A stretch of 64,000 nucleotides of DNA, taken from assembly GCF_030272615.1 (NCBI RefSeq), contig NC_081406.1, forward strand, positions 473,133,900 to 473,197,899. The letters run 5' to 3'. Positions 23,448-35,624 of the stretch are shown here, piece after piece. The stretch comes from Cryptomeria japonica (lineage: Eukaryota > Streptophyta > Pinopsida > Cupressales > Cupressaceae). Position 1 is the first letter of the stretch. The number at the start of each line of letters is the position of its first letter. Both the position numbers and the translations under genes were made by a program. The notes beneath the pieces are model-generated. The model saw only the letters and a program-made list of their open reading frames with translations. It did no database searches and was not told the origin of the DNA.

Positions 23448-25832
23448 ACATGAATAACCTTAGAAAAGTTTGGAGGAGGAAATTTGTGATGATGAACTTA
23501 GCAAGATATTTGTGGAATTTTGGATTTTGTCTTTTATGACAAGGGATTTTGTTGATTGGTGGGGTTCTTGGATTAGAGCTCAGATTCAATTAGGATTTGA
23601 CACCTTAGTCCTTGGATGAGGATTTTAGGTGGTGGATGCAACCACAAGCAAGGTAATGACCAAGTTGGGTAGAATTTAGACCTTGGATTGATGACTAAAA
23701 AACCTTTCTTATACCAAGGGTTGACTAATGACCCTAAGTAAAGTAAAGACATGAGTTAAGAGTCTTGATCGACTCAAAAATGATTAGGCAAAAGGTACTT
23801 GGAGAGGATTCTCCTTCAAGTATGAGAGCCAATTGATTAATGATGAGGTCTAAATGAAATTTCACAAGGCATGTAACTTTAACATGAGATTAAATTGGAT
23901 TAGAGGATGATTGGATTTGGATTTTGATAATTGATTTGATAGTGGAGGGAGATTGATTTGATGTTCTAAGTCCTTGGGAAATTCAAGGATGATTGATTGA
24001 GGAGATGTGATAGTGATAACTTAGAAGAAACTTGATGACTAAGTTGTTCTTGGCATGAACATGACTCAATAGAGGATTGAATCGAATGGCAAAGTTGTAT
24101 GAAGGGATATGACCACCCTAATTTTGGCGATAATTGGTGTTTTAAAGGACGAGTCTAAACCTTGATGGAGAGCATGGACTCTTAGTTTCTTACTTAGGCT
24201 TATGAGACATGGGACGGATGGAGTTTTGACTCAATTTTGGACTTTGTGTGGGTAATAACCTGGATAATTGTTTGTGTCTAGACAAATGTTTTGCAAAGTG
24301 TTTGGGGATAATGACATGTTTTTAGTCTTCTCTTGGAAAGTATGTATCAAACAAAGAAAACACAATGATTAAATGCATGTTGATTCAAAAACACTCATGC
24401 TCATATACAACACTCTTAAGGTTGGCAAGGACAATAGTCATTGGATCCCAATCGATTTCCCAGCTACGCTTACCCGGAGCAAACACTTAGATGCTTGACC
24501 CCACTGGCTCCCCTCCATGGCACTCACTTCTCGGGGAAGCCAGGCATCAATTCCCATGAAAACTCCTCATGGTGAACTTCGTGTCTCTACTAAGGGCCAT
24601 AAAAATATGGGTGGCTTCGAAGGTCCGACCTCCTGCACCAATGACTAGAAGGTTTTTGGCCACTATGAACAAGGTGTTTAGTAAGTCTTCCCATGAGGAG
24701 CCAGCCTTTGAAGTTGCGCAAGCGCAATTAAGGCCTATAGCCCAACAAAGCACCAAGAACTTAGTAGTCACGCAAGCGTGACTGAGATCTCTAGGATCCT
24801 ACTAAGCACCCAATGTGAGAGTGAACTCTCATATAGCCCCAACCATTGACCCTTTCGTAGTTAATGGCCTATTTATTATAGTGAGTTGGGAACCCCAGGT
24901 CCGGGTGTACTCACTTGGGTCATTCCCCTCTTACCTTCTCAAAGAGAAAGTTGGGAGGGCAGGCCTGCTAAGGGTAAATATGCAATCAAACAAGAAAAGG
25001 TTGGAGGGTCTGGATTTTTGATCATCTAGTTAGACGAGAGCATACTCTCCTACCTTTATGCTTTTCTTAAAGACGCATAAGACAATGATTCATTCCATTT
25101 TAATTAATATCTAGGTGCCTAACTTAAATAAATGCACAATATTTGGTTGAATCGGCTAGGCAACCTGCAAAACAGCGGGATTAGTAGTTTTTTTCTGATT
25201 TTCTGAGTCTTGGACGGTCGGATTAAGCTGCAAAACTAAAAAGATAGAAATTAGTCCTAACTATATTGCACATACAGTGCATGTGCTGAAGTGCAGTCAC
25301 TCGCGCCAAAATGCCTGCGTACGTGCTGAACCAAATAAAACCAGTAATCAAATTGATAGATCACACAAAATAGGAAGGGATTTTATACATGTTTGTCACG
25401 CTGGTCAGAAACGCTCGCGCTGAAACTAAAAAATAGAGATCGGTAGGATTTAGCGGGTAAAATCTCAAAATTCAATTCCAAATAACAGAGCGGGAATTTT
25501 GGAAAAAATAGTCGCGTTGGTTTGAATCGGACGCGCTAAAACACTTGCGCTCGCGCCATAACGCCTGCGCATGCGACAAAGAAACAGACAGAGAGTAAAT
25601 TTTTTAAATTTTTAGAAGCGGAAAAAAAAAATTAATAAATTTAAATGTTAGGATGCGGTCATGCCGATGCGTGTGCGCTCGAGCTGATGCGCTTGTGCTC
25701 ACACCAAAACAAGTTATCTGTCGTGCTAAACTCAGGGCGCTCGAGCTAAGTTGCAGTCTCTCGCGTTGTTCTGGAACCTATGTCTCATGACTCACAAAAA
25801 CTAACAAAAAATATTAGTTTTTAGGGACGTGG
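23448..25832 (-). other. Gypsy leader (5' untranslated region)
   Basis: About 2.4 kb between primer site and gag, with no supported coding frame. The part at 24430-25060 is GC-richer than its surroundings. At 25280-25760 the word CGCTCGCGC or close variants recurs, often with GCCTGCG (near 25305, 25410, 25550, 25565 and 25735). Long leaders are usual in Tat-lineage elements. Confidence 0.5.
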
Positions 25833-25850
25833 GTCCCACCGAGCGTGCCA
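25833..25850 (-). promoter_or_regulatory. Gypsy primer-binding site
   Basis: The sense strand reads TGGCACGCTCGGTGGGAC, three bases from the LTR end, resembling the primer sites of plant Ty3 elements. I did not assign the tRNA. Confidence 0.7.
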
Positions 25851-25853
25851 GAA

Positions 25854-27114
25854 TGAACAGGGGAAAAGACTTGTGAGGTGGATTAGATAACAAACATGCA
25901 AATCAAACATATAATCACATGAAAACCAAAGACATAATTTGAAATGCTCAAAGCAAGGACAAATGCATGTACCTCACAAACCAATACCCTCTCCTTTGGA
26001 TGGAGCCTGATGAAGTGAAGGCGCCCCTTGACGATGCTCTACTTGATGTGCTCCTCTTGCTTGCTTGATGTAGATGGCTCTCCAATGTTGTGCACAATAT
26101 AAAATGGATTTTAGGAGGATGATATGGATAAAATGGGTAAGTGTGGATGAGATATGATTTGGACATGATAAGGTTGCTAAGATGATTTCCTAGGCTCAAA
26201 AGGGTAGCATAAGATTATTGAATTTGGAGATGAAGAATGAAGGGATGGAATCCTCAATTTATAGGAAGAGGAGAGGAAAAATGGATGGCTAGGATTTCTT
26301 GTGAGATCCCACAAGGCCCAAGAGAGGGTGTGGAGACCAAGAGATATGCCTTAAAGGCATTTCTTGTCTCCACACTCCTCAAGGTACATTGGGAAGACTT
26401 CCCAAGGTACCTTGAGAAGAGCAAGGTGCATTGGGAAGACTTCCCAATGTGCCTTGAGAGGAGCAAGGGATGTGACATTCCTTGAAGAATGGGGAGGAGG
26501 AATTTAAAATTCTCCAAAAAGGGATAATGATGGGGATTGGAGGAATAAGAAGGAATTAAAAACTCCTTGGGAGAGGAGATGCCTAGAGGATTGTGAGACT
26601 TTGAAAATCTCACATTCATCTAGGAAAAGAGCATTAAAAGCTAGTGGTTGGATGGAAGGGACAAGGAGTTGACTTTATGACTAATCATGATGATTAGCCA
26701 TTAACAACTCATTAGGAGGGGGATTAGAGGAAGTGTTAGGTGGGATTAGGATTTGTAGGAGGATTTGGCTAGGAGAGAGAATAAGTGGAGGGAATTAAAA
26801 ATTAGAAGAATAAGGTTAAGTGAGTTTAGGGAGTTTCTAAAAGAATTTATTAGGTTAATGATGAATTAAGAGGATGATTTGTAGGAATCATGTAGGTTAA
26901 CTAACTAATTGAAATTAATTAGCCAAGAGGAAGATTTTTGAGGATTTAATTTTTTAGAAGAATAAAGAAAGGGATTGATTTATTAAATAAATCAGTCACA
27001 TACTATAGTGATAATATTAATTATATTTAATTAATATTGAGGAGAATTTGAATTAACATAATTAATTAATTAATTATGTGAGGAATTAAAAATAATTATT
27101 TTTAAGTGTCTACA
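25854..27114 (-). repeat. Gypsy 5' LTR
   Basis: On the sense strand it begins TGTAGACACTTAAAAATAAT at 27114 and ends TGTTCA at 25854, 1,261 bp. The U3 part (26800-27114) is AT-rich. It contains a 42-bp tandem palindromic repeat (26381-26464). The partner LTR was not found. No 5-bp duplication can be tested, because the left end is missing. Confidence 0.7.
26381..26464. repeat. Two tandem 42-bp units, each nearly palindromic
   Basis: Units at 26381-26422 and 26423-26464 differ at only a few bases. Each holds CATTGGGAAG followed by ACTTCCCAA, so each can fold on itself; the second unit is almost perfect from GGTGCATTGG to CCAATGTGCC. Confidence 0.8.
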
Positions 27115-27685
27115 TAAACCACTTTGTGTACACCTCTCCAACACATTAAATGACCTTTTTTGTTCCTATCAATTCCCCTGCAACCTGCAACTTCTTGACC
27201 TAGTTGACATATCAATGACAACATGTGCCAATAGAAGCCTCTTCACAAACTATCTTTCACACTTTTTTCGTATCAAATATGCTTGGACATCATTCATATC
27301 TACTTCACATTAATTCACATTCATCCCATGCACAACTCATACATCCGCACATCTATATATACAAGATAATTCATTGAAACTCTCAACTAGGTAAGTCACA
27401 AACAAAATAAGAAATATTACTTAAATTAGGCCACCCAGACCCAAAACATCAATTGCAGTCCACTCCAAGAGATAGAGGGGACCTAAACATAGCACAACAT
27501 ATCCAAAAAGCACATGCTAACACATCATCCAAAGTTGGTATCAAATTAAATATGTAGATGAACAATAAAGCACACCAATTGAAAGACCCAAAAACATCCC
27601 CCAATGCACAAAACACAATGCGAATCTACACACACCACGATGAGACTCATATCAACACCTAAACTCAACCACAAAAACATATCCA
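27115..27685. other. Spacer with no recognisable feature
   Basis: AT-rich DNA between the Gypsy LTR and the small LTR element. Open frames here lack motifs. I see nothing definite. Confidence 0.4.
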
Positions 27686-28125
27686 TGTAGAAGTTGATAT
27701 TCAACCACAAGAGGCAAGAATCATCTACAAGAAAAACACCTATCACGCTAAAGAGATCAATCAAATATTGTATGCTCTATAACAACTAGAGAATTTTGTA
27801 TTATTGTACAAAATAATATTGGAGATTCAATATTGAAGGTACACAATATTGGAGGTACAATTACAATTATCTAATGGCTTGTTTTATAGAAAGAAAAATA
27901 TTCCCTAATCTTAAAATTAGAAGAACTAAATCAATGCAAAGTAGGAGCTAAATTAAGCTCAACTACAAGCTATAAAAGCTAACTAGAAGTGCATCTAAGT
28001 GAACTCGGGCTAAAAAAGAATAACACCTAGATAAAATAAAGCACCTAAGTTTAGATTAAGTGAAAAATAAATAAAAGAACTTAATTAATAAATAATTAGA
28101 TAATTTTCTTAAAATTACTCCAACA
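27686..28125 (-). repeat. 3' LTR of the small element
   Basis: Begins TGTAGAAGTTG and ends TTACTCCAACA on the plus strand; shares long words such as AATGCAAAGTAGGAGCTAAA with the copy at 31390-31815. Confidence 0.7.
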
Positions 28126-29741
28126 TCCTCCCTTAAGATTAACTTAGGGATAGGATAAAGAGCTAATGATGAATGAAAAATGCATGCATGAATAAGTCTC
28201 GACAACAAAATCCTGATTAGGTACTCATGTACAAACCAATGCAAAGCAATACAACTCACACCAATGAGATCTCTCTAAAAGGAGAAAAAAGAAAGAGAAC
28301 ACATGCGAAAAAACCCCTCTCCAAAAGTCAGAGATACAATTTAAGAGGTACTATATGTGACTAAGATGAGGGACTCCAAGTGTCCCCGCAAGTATAGAAT
28401 CACTCACCAAAGTACAACAAATATCCCCCCCATAAGAGAGAGAATGAGGATAATAATCCCCCCAATGTACAAGTAGCTCATATGCCAATGACAAATGTCT
28501 AAAGAGATAACATGATCCACTGCCTACAAACAATAGTTCTCCCCTTTGGAAAAAACCAATCCATTGGAAATAGGTGAAGCCAATCCCATAAACTGGAAGA
28601 TGTAGGAATCCAATTCTGAATATATGATGATGTCTCTGAAAACTGTTCATGTGTTCCCAAGTCCTTGGGTGATGAATATGCCAAAAACCAATCAAGTACA
28701 TGCCCAATCACAATAGAAGGTGACAAACAAGAAACCAATGGAAGTTGATTTCGAACAAGCTCCAAAGACAAACATGGTGTAACAACAATTGTGATATGAC
28801 TATCATCAAATAAGAGAGATAAACCCTCAAATGTGTCCTCCAAATCTAAAATATGAGATTCCACAAACAATGAAGCAATGTCTATCAAATAGGAATCCCA
28901 ATCATGACTACAAATAGATGAATCATCCTACTTAACAAGAATAAGGGTCTAAATTAATGAAGGTACAACAATTGTCTCTACTGCTGGAGAAGGACCAACT
29001 TGAGATTTTGATGCACACTCAACAAAGAATTAAAAATAATTATGTGAGAAATTAGGACGCATTTCATACCCATGCTAATTTCTCCCACAATATTTACACC
29101 TACAACCCTTATACATTATTCACTCTTTGAGATAATCTCCAAAAATGATGCAAAAACAAAAACCCTCAATATAAATAGAGACTCAATTGGTATGTATCCC
29201 AAAAAGGAAAAGATTTACATATCTAAGTACATGATGAAAATTCTATAATAAAGGACTTGATATCTAAATTTGGAACTTTGAGAGCTTTTTGATGATGTGT
29301 AGAAGTCAAAAAATGAAGGCCAAATGTGCAAGATATGGCCCCAGAAGTGTGAAACTCAAGGCTAACTTTAGAGGCTTGGTACATAAAGTTGGTGCATAAT
29401 CTAATCAAACCATCTTCCCAATAATATATCATTTTCCTAATTTTAACTTCATATGACAAAGTTATGGGCAAAAAACCGAAGGTAGGTATTTGAGGGTAAT
29501 GAGCTAAAAATAGAGAAACACTACTAAATTTAGCTTGGAGGTTGTTTTGGTTGTAAAATTGGATGATAAGACTGCTAATGCAAGTTATACATACCTTTTG
29601 TGTAGATTTGGCCTTTATTTTAAAAAAATTGAAACTCAAAAAACTTTTAATAAAAAAAATTGATTAAAATAAAAAAAAATTAAACCAAAAAAAAGTTGAG
29701 TGAATTTTTCTTTTCAATGTGCGATTTTTTAAGCACTGATT
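28126..29741 (-). other. Internal region of the small element, left part
   Basis: No protein motif recognised. Two overlapping open stretches of about 120-130 codons at 28351-28888 are not supported by composition or similarity. A-rich near 29620-29700. Confidence 0.45.
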
Positions 29742-30984
29742 TGTTAGACAGTTCAAATAACTAGAAGACAACTCAGACAGGGGGGGTGAATCAATTGTCA
29801 CAGATTACTAGAACCTTGAGCAATTAAAACTTTAATACCAAAACCCAAAACATTAATACCAGAATGCTTAAACCAAATACCGGAATAGTAGTTAAATCAA
29901 TTAAGCATAAACAATAATCACAGAATAAGTACCATCCACATGACACCAAGTTTTATAGGTGGAAAACCTGATAAAGGGAAAAACCACGGTGGGAAGCCTA
30001 CCCACAGTCAGATAATACTTCTGCAATAAGTATGTGAATTACAATTGAGGGGTCTGCACTTGCGGGAAGGCCAACAGCCTAGAGTGTGTTGCTCATCACA
30101 AAAAGAGTCTCAGTGACTACATAGAAATCCAGCCTACAATCTGGAAGAAGTGTTTGAACTGAAAAGATAGCATCTCCTATGCCTGAGTATAGTTCTGGTT
30201 AAGCTCAATATCGAAGGACTAAATCCTCTTACATAAACCCTATTCAATCTTCAGTGAACAACCAATTTCTCTGCCTGAATGATATTACATTATTCGCACA
30301 TTACATATCTATATCCCATTCCTATATCTTATCCTTATATGATCTACAATGAGATCTTACATCTATATATACAAACCCTCGACCATAAATAATCAGGTTG
30401 GCCACCAGACAATTAACCAATTACATAATTACAAAACATGTCGGCCTTAGACCAAACAAAGAATATCCAACGCATAAGACATCCCAAAAACACATCGAGA
30501 GATCCAATCCACACGTTTCATTAAATCGGTCCATAACCTAGATAAATTAGGACCCAATATAGGTCCACATGCTAAAGAAATGATCTCCATCTGCCAATTC
30601 TCAAACATGATCACCAGTAGCATCCTGAAACTCCACCAAAAATTGCACCAACACCACTTATGAATATCATCAAATATCTTCATCAAAAGCTTTGTCGGTG
30701 AAACCCTCGTCGAAACCACAAGCCAAGCTTCCAAGCAAACAAGATAGCATTTGATCACCAAACCAAAACCAACTGACTAAATATGAACCTGAGTATCATG
30801 AATAAGCTAGTTCCATAGCCAAACCATACCGGAGCCTACTGGATCATGTCGGTTCCAAACCAACCAGAAACTACTCAACCTACCGAGACTAGAAGGGTGT
30901 CGGTAAAGCATCCAAATAGCTAGTGTTGACATCAATGACAAAATATCAATGCAACACATAATCAATTCCTCCAAATGGCCAACA
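29742..30984 (-). repeat. Solo LTR of Copia-2 type
   Basis: Begins TGTTAGACAG and ends AATGGCCAACA. Its right part matches the Copia-2 LTR (for example GTTGACATCAATGACAAAAT near 30924). Arms GACAACT (29767-29773) and AATTGTC (29793-29799) flank a G-run. The flanks TGATT and TGTAA do not match, so the duplication is decayed or a limit is off. Confidence 0.6.
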
Positions 30985-31389
30985 TGTAACACCATCATTA
31001 TAGTATGTCCGTATGGATTTTTACTTGCACAAAAAAATGTGCTGGTCAATTTTCACCAAAAAAAATTGACCTCTGATTTCAATGATTTGATAGGCGATCT
31101 TAGGGTTTTGGGGGCCTTTTGAGAGCAATGGTAACCTCCGTTTTGTGCCAAAGTGCCCAAATTTTTTAGCTACCCCCATATTTTGCCTCTATTTGTGTGT
31201 CATCGGCCAATTTGACCTAATTTTTCAACAACTTGATTTTTTTGATGAAATAGCAATCATTCTTAAGGATTTTCAATGTTGCAAATGCAATGGTAACCTT
31301 TGCTTGAGACCAATGTGCACAAAAAATTTACCTCAAGTTGGATCCCTCAAGTATGCAAATAGGAACTTGCTAGAAAAGCTCTGATACCA
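30985..31389 (-). other. Internal region of the small element, right part, with primer site
   Basis: Leader-like sequence ending in the primer site 31378-31389. No coding motif. T-rich short open frames are not supported. Confidence 0.5.
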
Positions 31390-31815
31390 TGTAGGAGCTA
31401 AGATTGTGATGTGATACCATGTAGAATTTGATGATCAACCACATGAGCCAATAATCATCTGCAAGTAAAACACCTATCACACAAAAGAGATCAAGCAAAT
31501 ATTGTATGCTTTATAACAATGATATTGAAGATTCAATATTGAAGGTACACAATCTTGGAGGTACAATTACAATGAATGAATGACTTCCTTTATAGAAATC
31601 AAGAGATGCCCTAATCATAAAATTAGAAGAACTAAAGCAATGCAAAGTAGGAGCTAAATTAAGATCAACTACAAGCTATAAAAGCTAACTAGATAAACTC
31701 AAACTAAAAAGGCATAACACCTAGATAAAATAAAGCACCTAATTTTATCTTGTGAAAAAGAAATTAAAGGACGTAATTAATAAATTATTAGATAATTGTC
31801 CTAAAATTACTATAA
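31390..31815 (-). repeat. 5' LTR of the small element
   Basis: Partner of 27686-28125. Its left end carries a 29-bp duplication (TGATACCATGTA at 31383 and again at 31412), so the true start is 31390 or 31420. The right limit is approximate. Confidence 0.6.
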
Positions 31816-32901
31816 TTTGGACTAAAAAGACATGATCTAGATAAGACACATCACCTCAATTAGCTGGAACCTAGACCAGTTGATAGCAATAAACTCAAAA
31901 CACAATAACTTCACTTCCCAACCAAACCATCACTAGAAAACTAAACTAGAACATTTCACAAACCAAATGAACATGTCCTTCAAGCCACAACACTTAATTT
32001 CACATATCAGAGAATCGCCAAGCATTCTCTAGACCTGTTTTGATAGACACCCCACTATCAGAAGCAACAACAAACTCAAACATCTAAGCAACAAAGGACC
32101 TACAAAATTTATAATGCAATGTACATAGATCATAAACATTATGTCCAGAACCATACTCCATAATCTTCACATACTAGAGGAATGCAAATCATTTTTCCAC
32201 TAAGACATTAAATACTCTTCCATGCATATTGAAACTTCTACTACACCAAACTTCCAAAAGAACCTCATACTTACATAACATCACTATGAGACCACACAAA
32301 AAACTCAGAACACCCACTTCTGGACCACCTGCAACATATAGTGACATCAATGACAACACTAGACATGTTGACATCAATGATAACACAACAGAACATAACT
32401 CAAGTTTCCAATAGTCCACTTATGTGTCTTCATTACATTTTGATTATCAAATTTGATAGAGGGCATGTCAATTGGCACTATTTCTTGGAAATATAGAGAA
32501 TTGGTCCTCTACAAAAAGCAAGGTGGAGAGCACCAAGAAACTTGAATGACTCAATACTAATAATGAAATTAATCATGATATTTGCAGGCTTTGTGCTCCT
32601 CTCATATTTTTTTGCTCTTGTTCTCTTGTTTCTTTTACATATTTATATCAAAACCATTTTCTAGTGTATATTCTTCTTCTATGCAATTCATGAAATCAAA
32701 TTTTACCATTCTTTAGCTTGCATTATTTTCTTCGCTTCATAGTTTAATAATAGTCATTCTTGTGGATTGTTTTCCATGAACCGTGGTATTCATTTTGGTA
32801 TGATTTTCTTTTGGGATATGATATGGACGGGAACTATAAACAAAATATGATGCATATACCATCACCACTTCTCAAAACCTCTTAATGAATGATAGAAACT
32901 C
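31816..32901. other. Unassigned stretch with LTR-like scraps
   Basis: Mostly AC-rich sequence without a coding frame. The words GTGACATCAATGACAACAC (near 32339) and GTTGACATCAATGATAACAC (near 32370) resemble the U3 start of the Copia-type LTRs elsewhere in the window, so part of this may be a decayed LTR. 32460-32880 shows nothing specific. Confidence 0.4.
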
Positions 32902-35383
32902 TATTGGACACAAGATGCCACTAAGAGGGGGGCGAATCAGTGATTTCCAAAACTCTTAGCCATTTATTCCAAAGAGTGAGTACCGGTTGTCAATGCAAAC
33001 ACTAAGTAAACCTATAGGTGAGACAAGGAAATATCTCACAATGCAACCAAACAAAGGGATATCACATAGCACCAGTATATACAAGTAAAACCCAAGACGG
33101 GAAAAACCTCATTGAGAAAAGTTGTTGGAGTCTACTACTCCAATCTAGCCTCACAATGAAAACATTGGTTACAACATTTAGGGCACCAAACCCTGCACTG
33201 AGCTCCAACTCAGTGATAACAATACAGTATATCAAAATAATACAATAGTTGTATCCTGATTACAAATGAGTTATGTAACCTATGCAAATAATCTCTCTCC
33301 ACCGGTTTCTCTCCTAGTCAGCTTTACCGGTAGTATTCTTTTTCTTCCACTTTACCTCCTCTTTATTAGTTCACACTCCCCTACCTTACCGATTCACTCC
33401 TATCACCTGTCATACTACCTCTTCCTTGTTTGATCTTTGCTTGTTGTTGTTGCCTTATCGGTTCAGGCTCTATAGGTTGTCTATCTTTGCACTTGGTTAT
33501 CGATGACTTCCACAGTACCAGTTAAATCATGCTCTATCCTTCACCTCATTAGATCTCCTTCAACACTCTCTCTTCATGATTCACTCTGTCTTCTTCCTTC
33601 ATACCAGTGAAAACCATACCGGTTTATACTATTGTTAAACTCTATAACAATTTATCAGTTGCCTTGGCCTTAAAAGTTAAATCAATTTTAAAACCTCTTA
33701 CTGGTTGCACATCCAAATGCTCAGTTGCTTCACTCTCATAGTTAGATCAACTCTTTTCTTTCAACTAGCATCACACATTCTAGCAACACCAATCCATCTA
33801 GTCTTCGGTTTGCATACTTATAGCTAAGCTTTCCCACCAAAACACAAATTCAAACTTTTGGTGCACTAGGGTTTCTTCCACTAATCATGAGGAGTATCAA
33901 ATCCAATTAGATCTCATTCTGTATGAAGACTGACAACATGTAAGCAATCATACATCACCACTATATCTCCTCTCTTCCAAAGCATGTTTGCTATACTTAG
34001 CAAACACAAACCATTCGTCGGCTTGGCACTTGGTCAATCACCATAAATGGTCCAGTGGTTTGCATCATCTACTTTGATATGCACCCAAACACTCTACATT
34101 GATCAGTGCATCCCATCGATCTCCTCTGTTTAACCTGCCTCGATCCGCAAACCTTCTGCAACACATCCTATGATTTTTGGGTCTTCATTTAATGTCACCT
34201 GACTCTGTAACTACCTCATCGGTGCACACTCCATCTACCACTTCATGCATGTTTGACACCTCGACTCCACATGGCACCTTTGTCGGCATCCACCTTGGCT
34301 CACTACGTTGGTCCAACTTAGTCACCAACCAAAAACACACAACCGGTGTATGCTTCATACTATCAGTCCATCTTTGCCTACCAGCTCTCTAACCCTGTCA
34401 GTATATCTTTCCTTATCAACTAACCTTCACACCTTCACCTTCCTTGTGCCAGTGGATCATGTCAATGCTTGCAACCCAGCTTACTCATCTTCATCTTGAG
34501 AGCATTTCATTTGTGCTCTTTCTTGCATACCGATAGCCCTGTTTACCGGTGGACATTACTTCTGCCTTCATGTTGATAACATTCATGATAAAATCATGCA
34601 AGAAGTCTTCAACTGTCATAGCATCAATCTGCAACTACATTCTGGTTGCACTCTCTTTCTAAAGCTAAATCTTTCCTTCTCCTTCATCTGACAAGTTCCC
34701 CTCTTAGCCAGTTTGTCAAAGTGACACACACATCACCCCTTGCCTGTTATCGTAGCTCATTTTCTTATTGTGTTAATTAGGTGCACATCTTTGATCTCAC
34801 ATGTTGGAGGCTCACTAATATCATCTACTCTATGCATCCAATCACCTGCCTTTGCTTACTCTGACTATCTTATCCTAGAGAGTCATGATGTATGCCATGT
34901 ATGTTGGGGGACAAGCAAGGTATTACTACTTACCGATGGGAAGAATAGAAAATTGCACTTCAACTGCCAAACACAAGTGGAGGAGGATCTATGTCACCTT
35001 TTGTCCAATTGTGTGACTTCCTTGTTATTGGGCAGATGCAACTTCCTTACAATCCTCAGCCAACAATCTTTCTTCAGTCTTCTCTTCATCCAGGGACAAC
35101 CTCATTTACCGGTGGGAGTCCTGTTAGATGACATCACACTAGCATATCAGTGGCCTATTCACTCTATAGTCTTACTGGTCATCATCTTATCGGTTAGTAC
35201 CAACATGTATACTAACATGTTCATCGACTCGTTCACCGGGCATCAGTTTCTTCACATATACTAACATCAACTTGTATACCGATGACTTTAGCTTTCATAC
35301 CGATTGACCTCATCTTCACACACTATCGATTGACATCCATGAAAGTTATACCAGTTGACATCAATGACAACACAATTCCAACA
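32902..35383 (-). repeat. Solo LTR of about 2.5 kb with target duplication
   Basis: Begins TATTGGACACAAG and ends ACACAATTCCAACA, bounded by the perfect 5-bp duplication AACTC at 32897-32901 and 35384-35388. It has the group hairpin (CACTAA at 32919, TCAGTG at 32937 around a G-run) and the U3 word GTTGACATCAATGACAAC near its right end. No internal region is attached, so it is an LTR left by LTR-LTR recombination. Open stretches inside it (for example 34740-35264) are not supported as genes. Confidence 0.82.
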
Positions 35384-35624
35384 AACTCTTTTTTCACTCA
35401 ATGGTTTGGGTAAATCTCTTAAATAAACTATAACAAATCAAGGAGTTGATTAGAATGTCTATAAAAAAACTAGTCTTTTAATGGCATTCCAGACTACAGT
35501 GAAAATTAAACTTTTCAAGCATGTGGCCCTAATCTATCCACGCCTCCTAAAACCTTTCCTCTTTACATGCTAGTAAAAATATATCTTCATAACTTCTTTC
35601 AATGTGGTCCATCATCTCTATAGC

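Larger units (their letters stand above)
16156..27114 (-). mobile_element. Ty3/Gypsy retrotransposon, Tat-like layout, 3' end interrupted
   Basis: Minus-strand element with, from its 5' end, an LTR (25854-27114), a primer site, a leader of about 2.4 kb, and gag-protease-RT-RNase H-second RNase H-integrase in essentially one frame of about 2,370 codons (23447-16341). A second RNase H-like domain before integrase is typical of the Tat lineage. The 3' tail is cut at 16156 by the composite and resumes left of 2153; the 3' LTR was not found. Several stops are TGA where CGA would fit, as expected from CpG decay. Confidence 0.8.
27686..31815 (-). mobile_element. Small LTR retrotransposon without recognisable proteins
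   Basis: Direct repeats of about 430 bp at 27686-28125 and about 31390-31815 bound an internal region. The left repeat is followed by a purine tract on the sense strand (plus strand TCCTCCCTTAAG from 28126). The right repeat is preceded by plus-strand GCTCTGATACCA at 31378-31389, an initiator-Met primer site. That makes it a minus-strand element. The internal region is about 2 kb once the solo LTR at 29742-30984 is removed, and no gag or pol motif is seen. No clear target duplication was found. Confidence 0.65.

Noticed and set aside
28351-28888. Overlapping open frames of 118 and 129 codons as a possible gene of the small LTR element
   Set aside because: Two overlapping frames of equal weight, no motif, no similarity to gag or pol.
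34740-35264. 174-codon plus-strand open frame
   Set aside because: Lies wholly inside a solo LTR with perfect target duplications; no recognisable domain.
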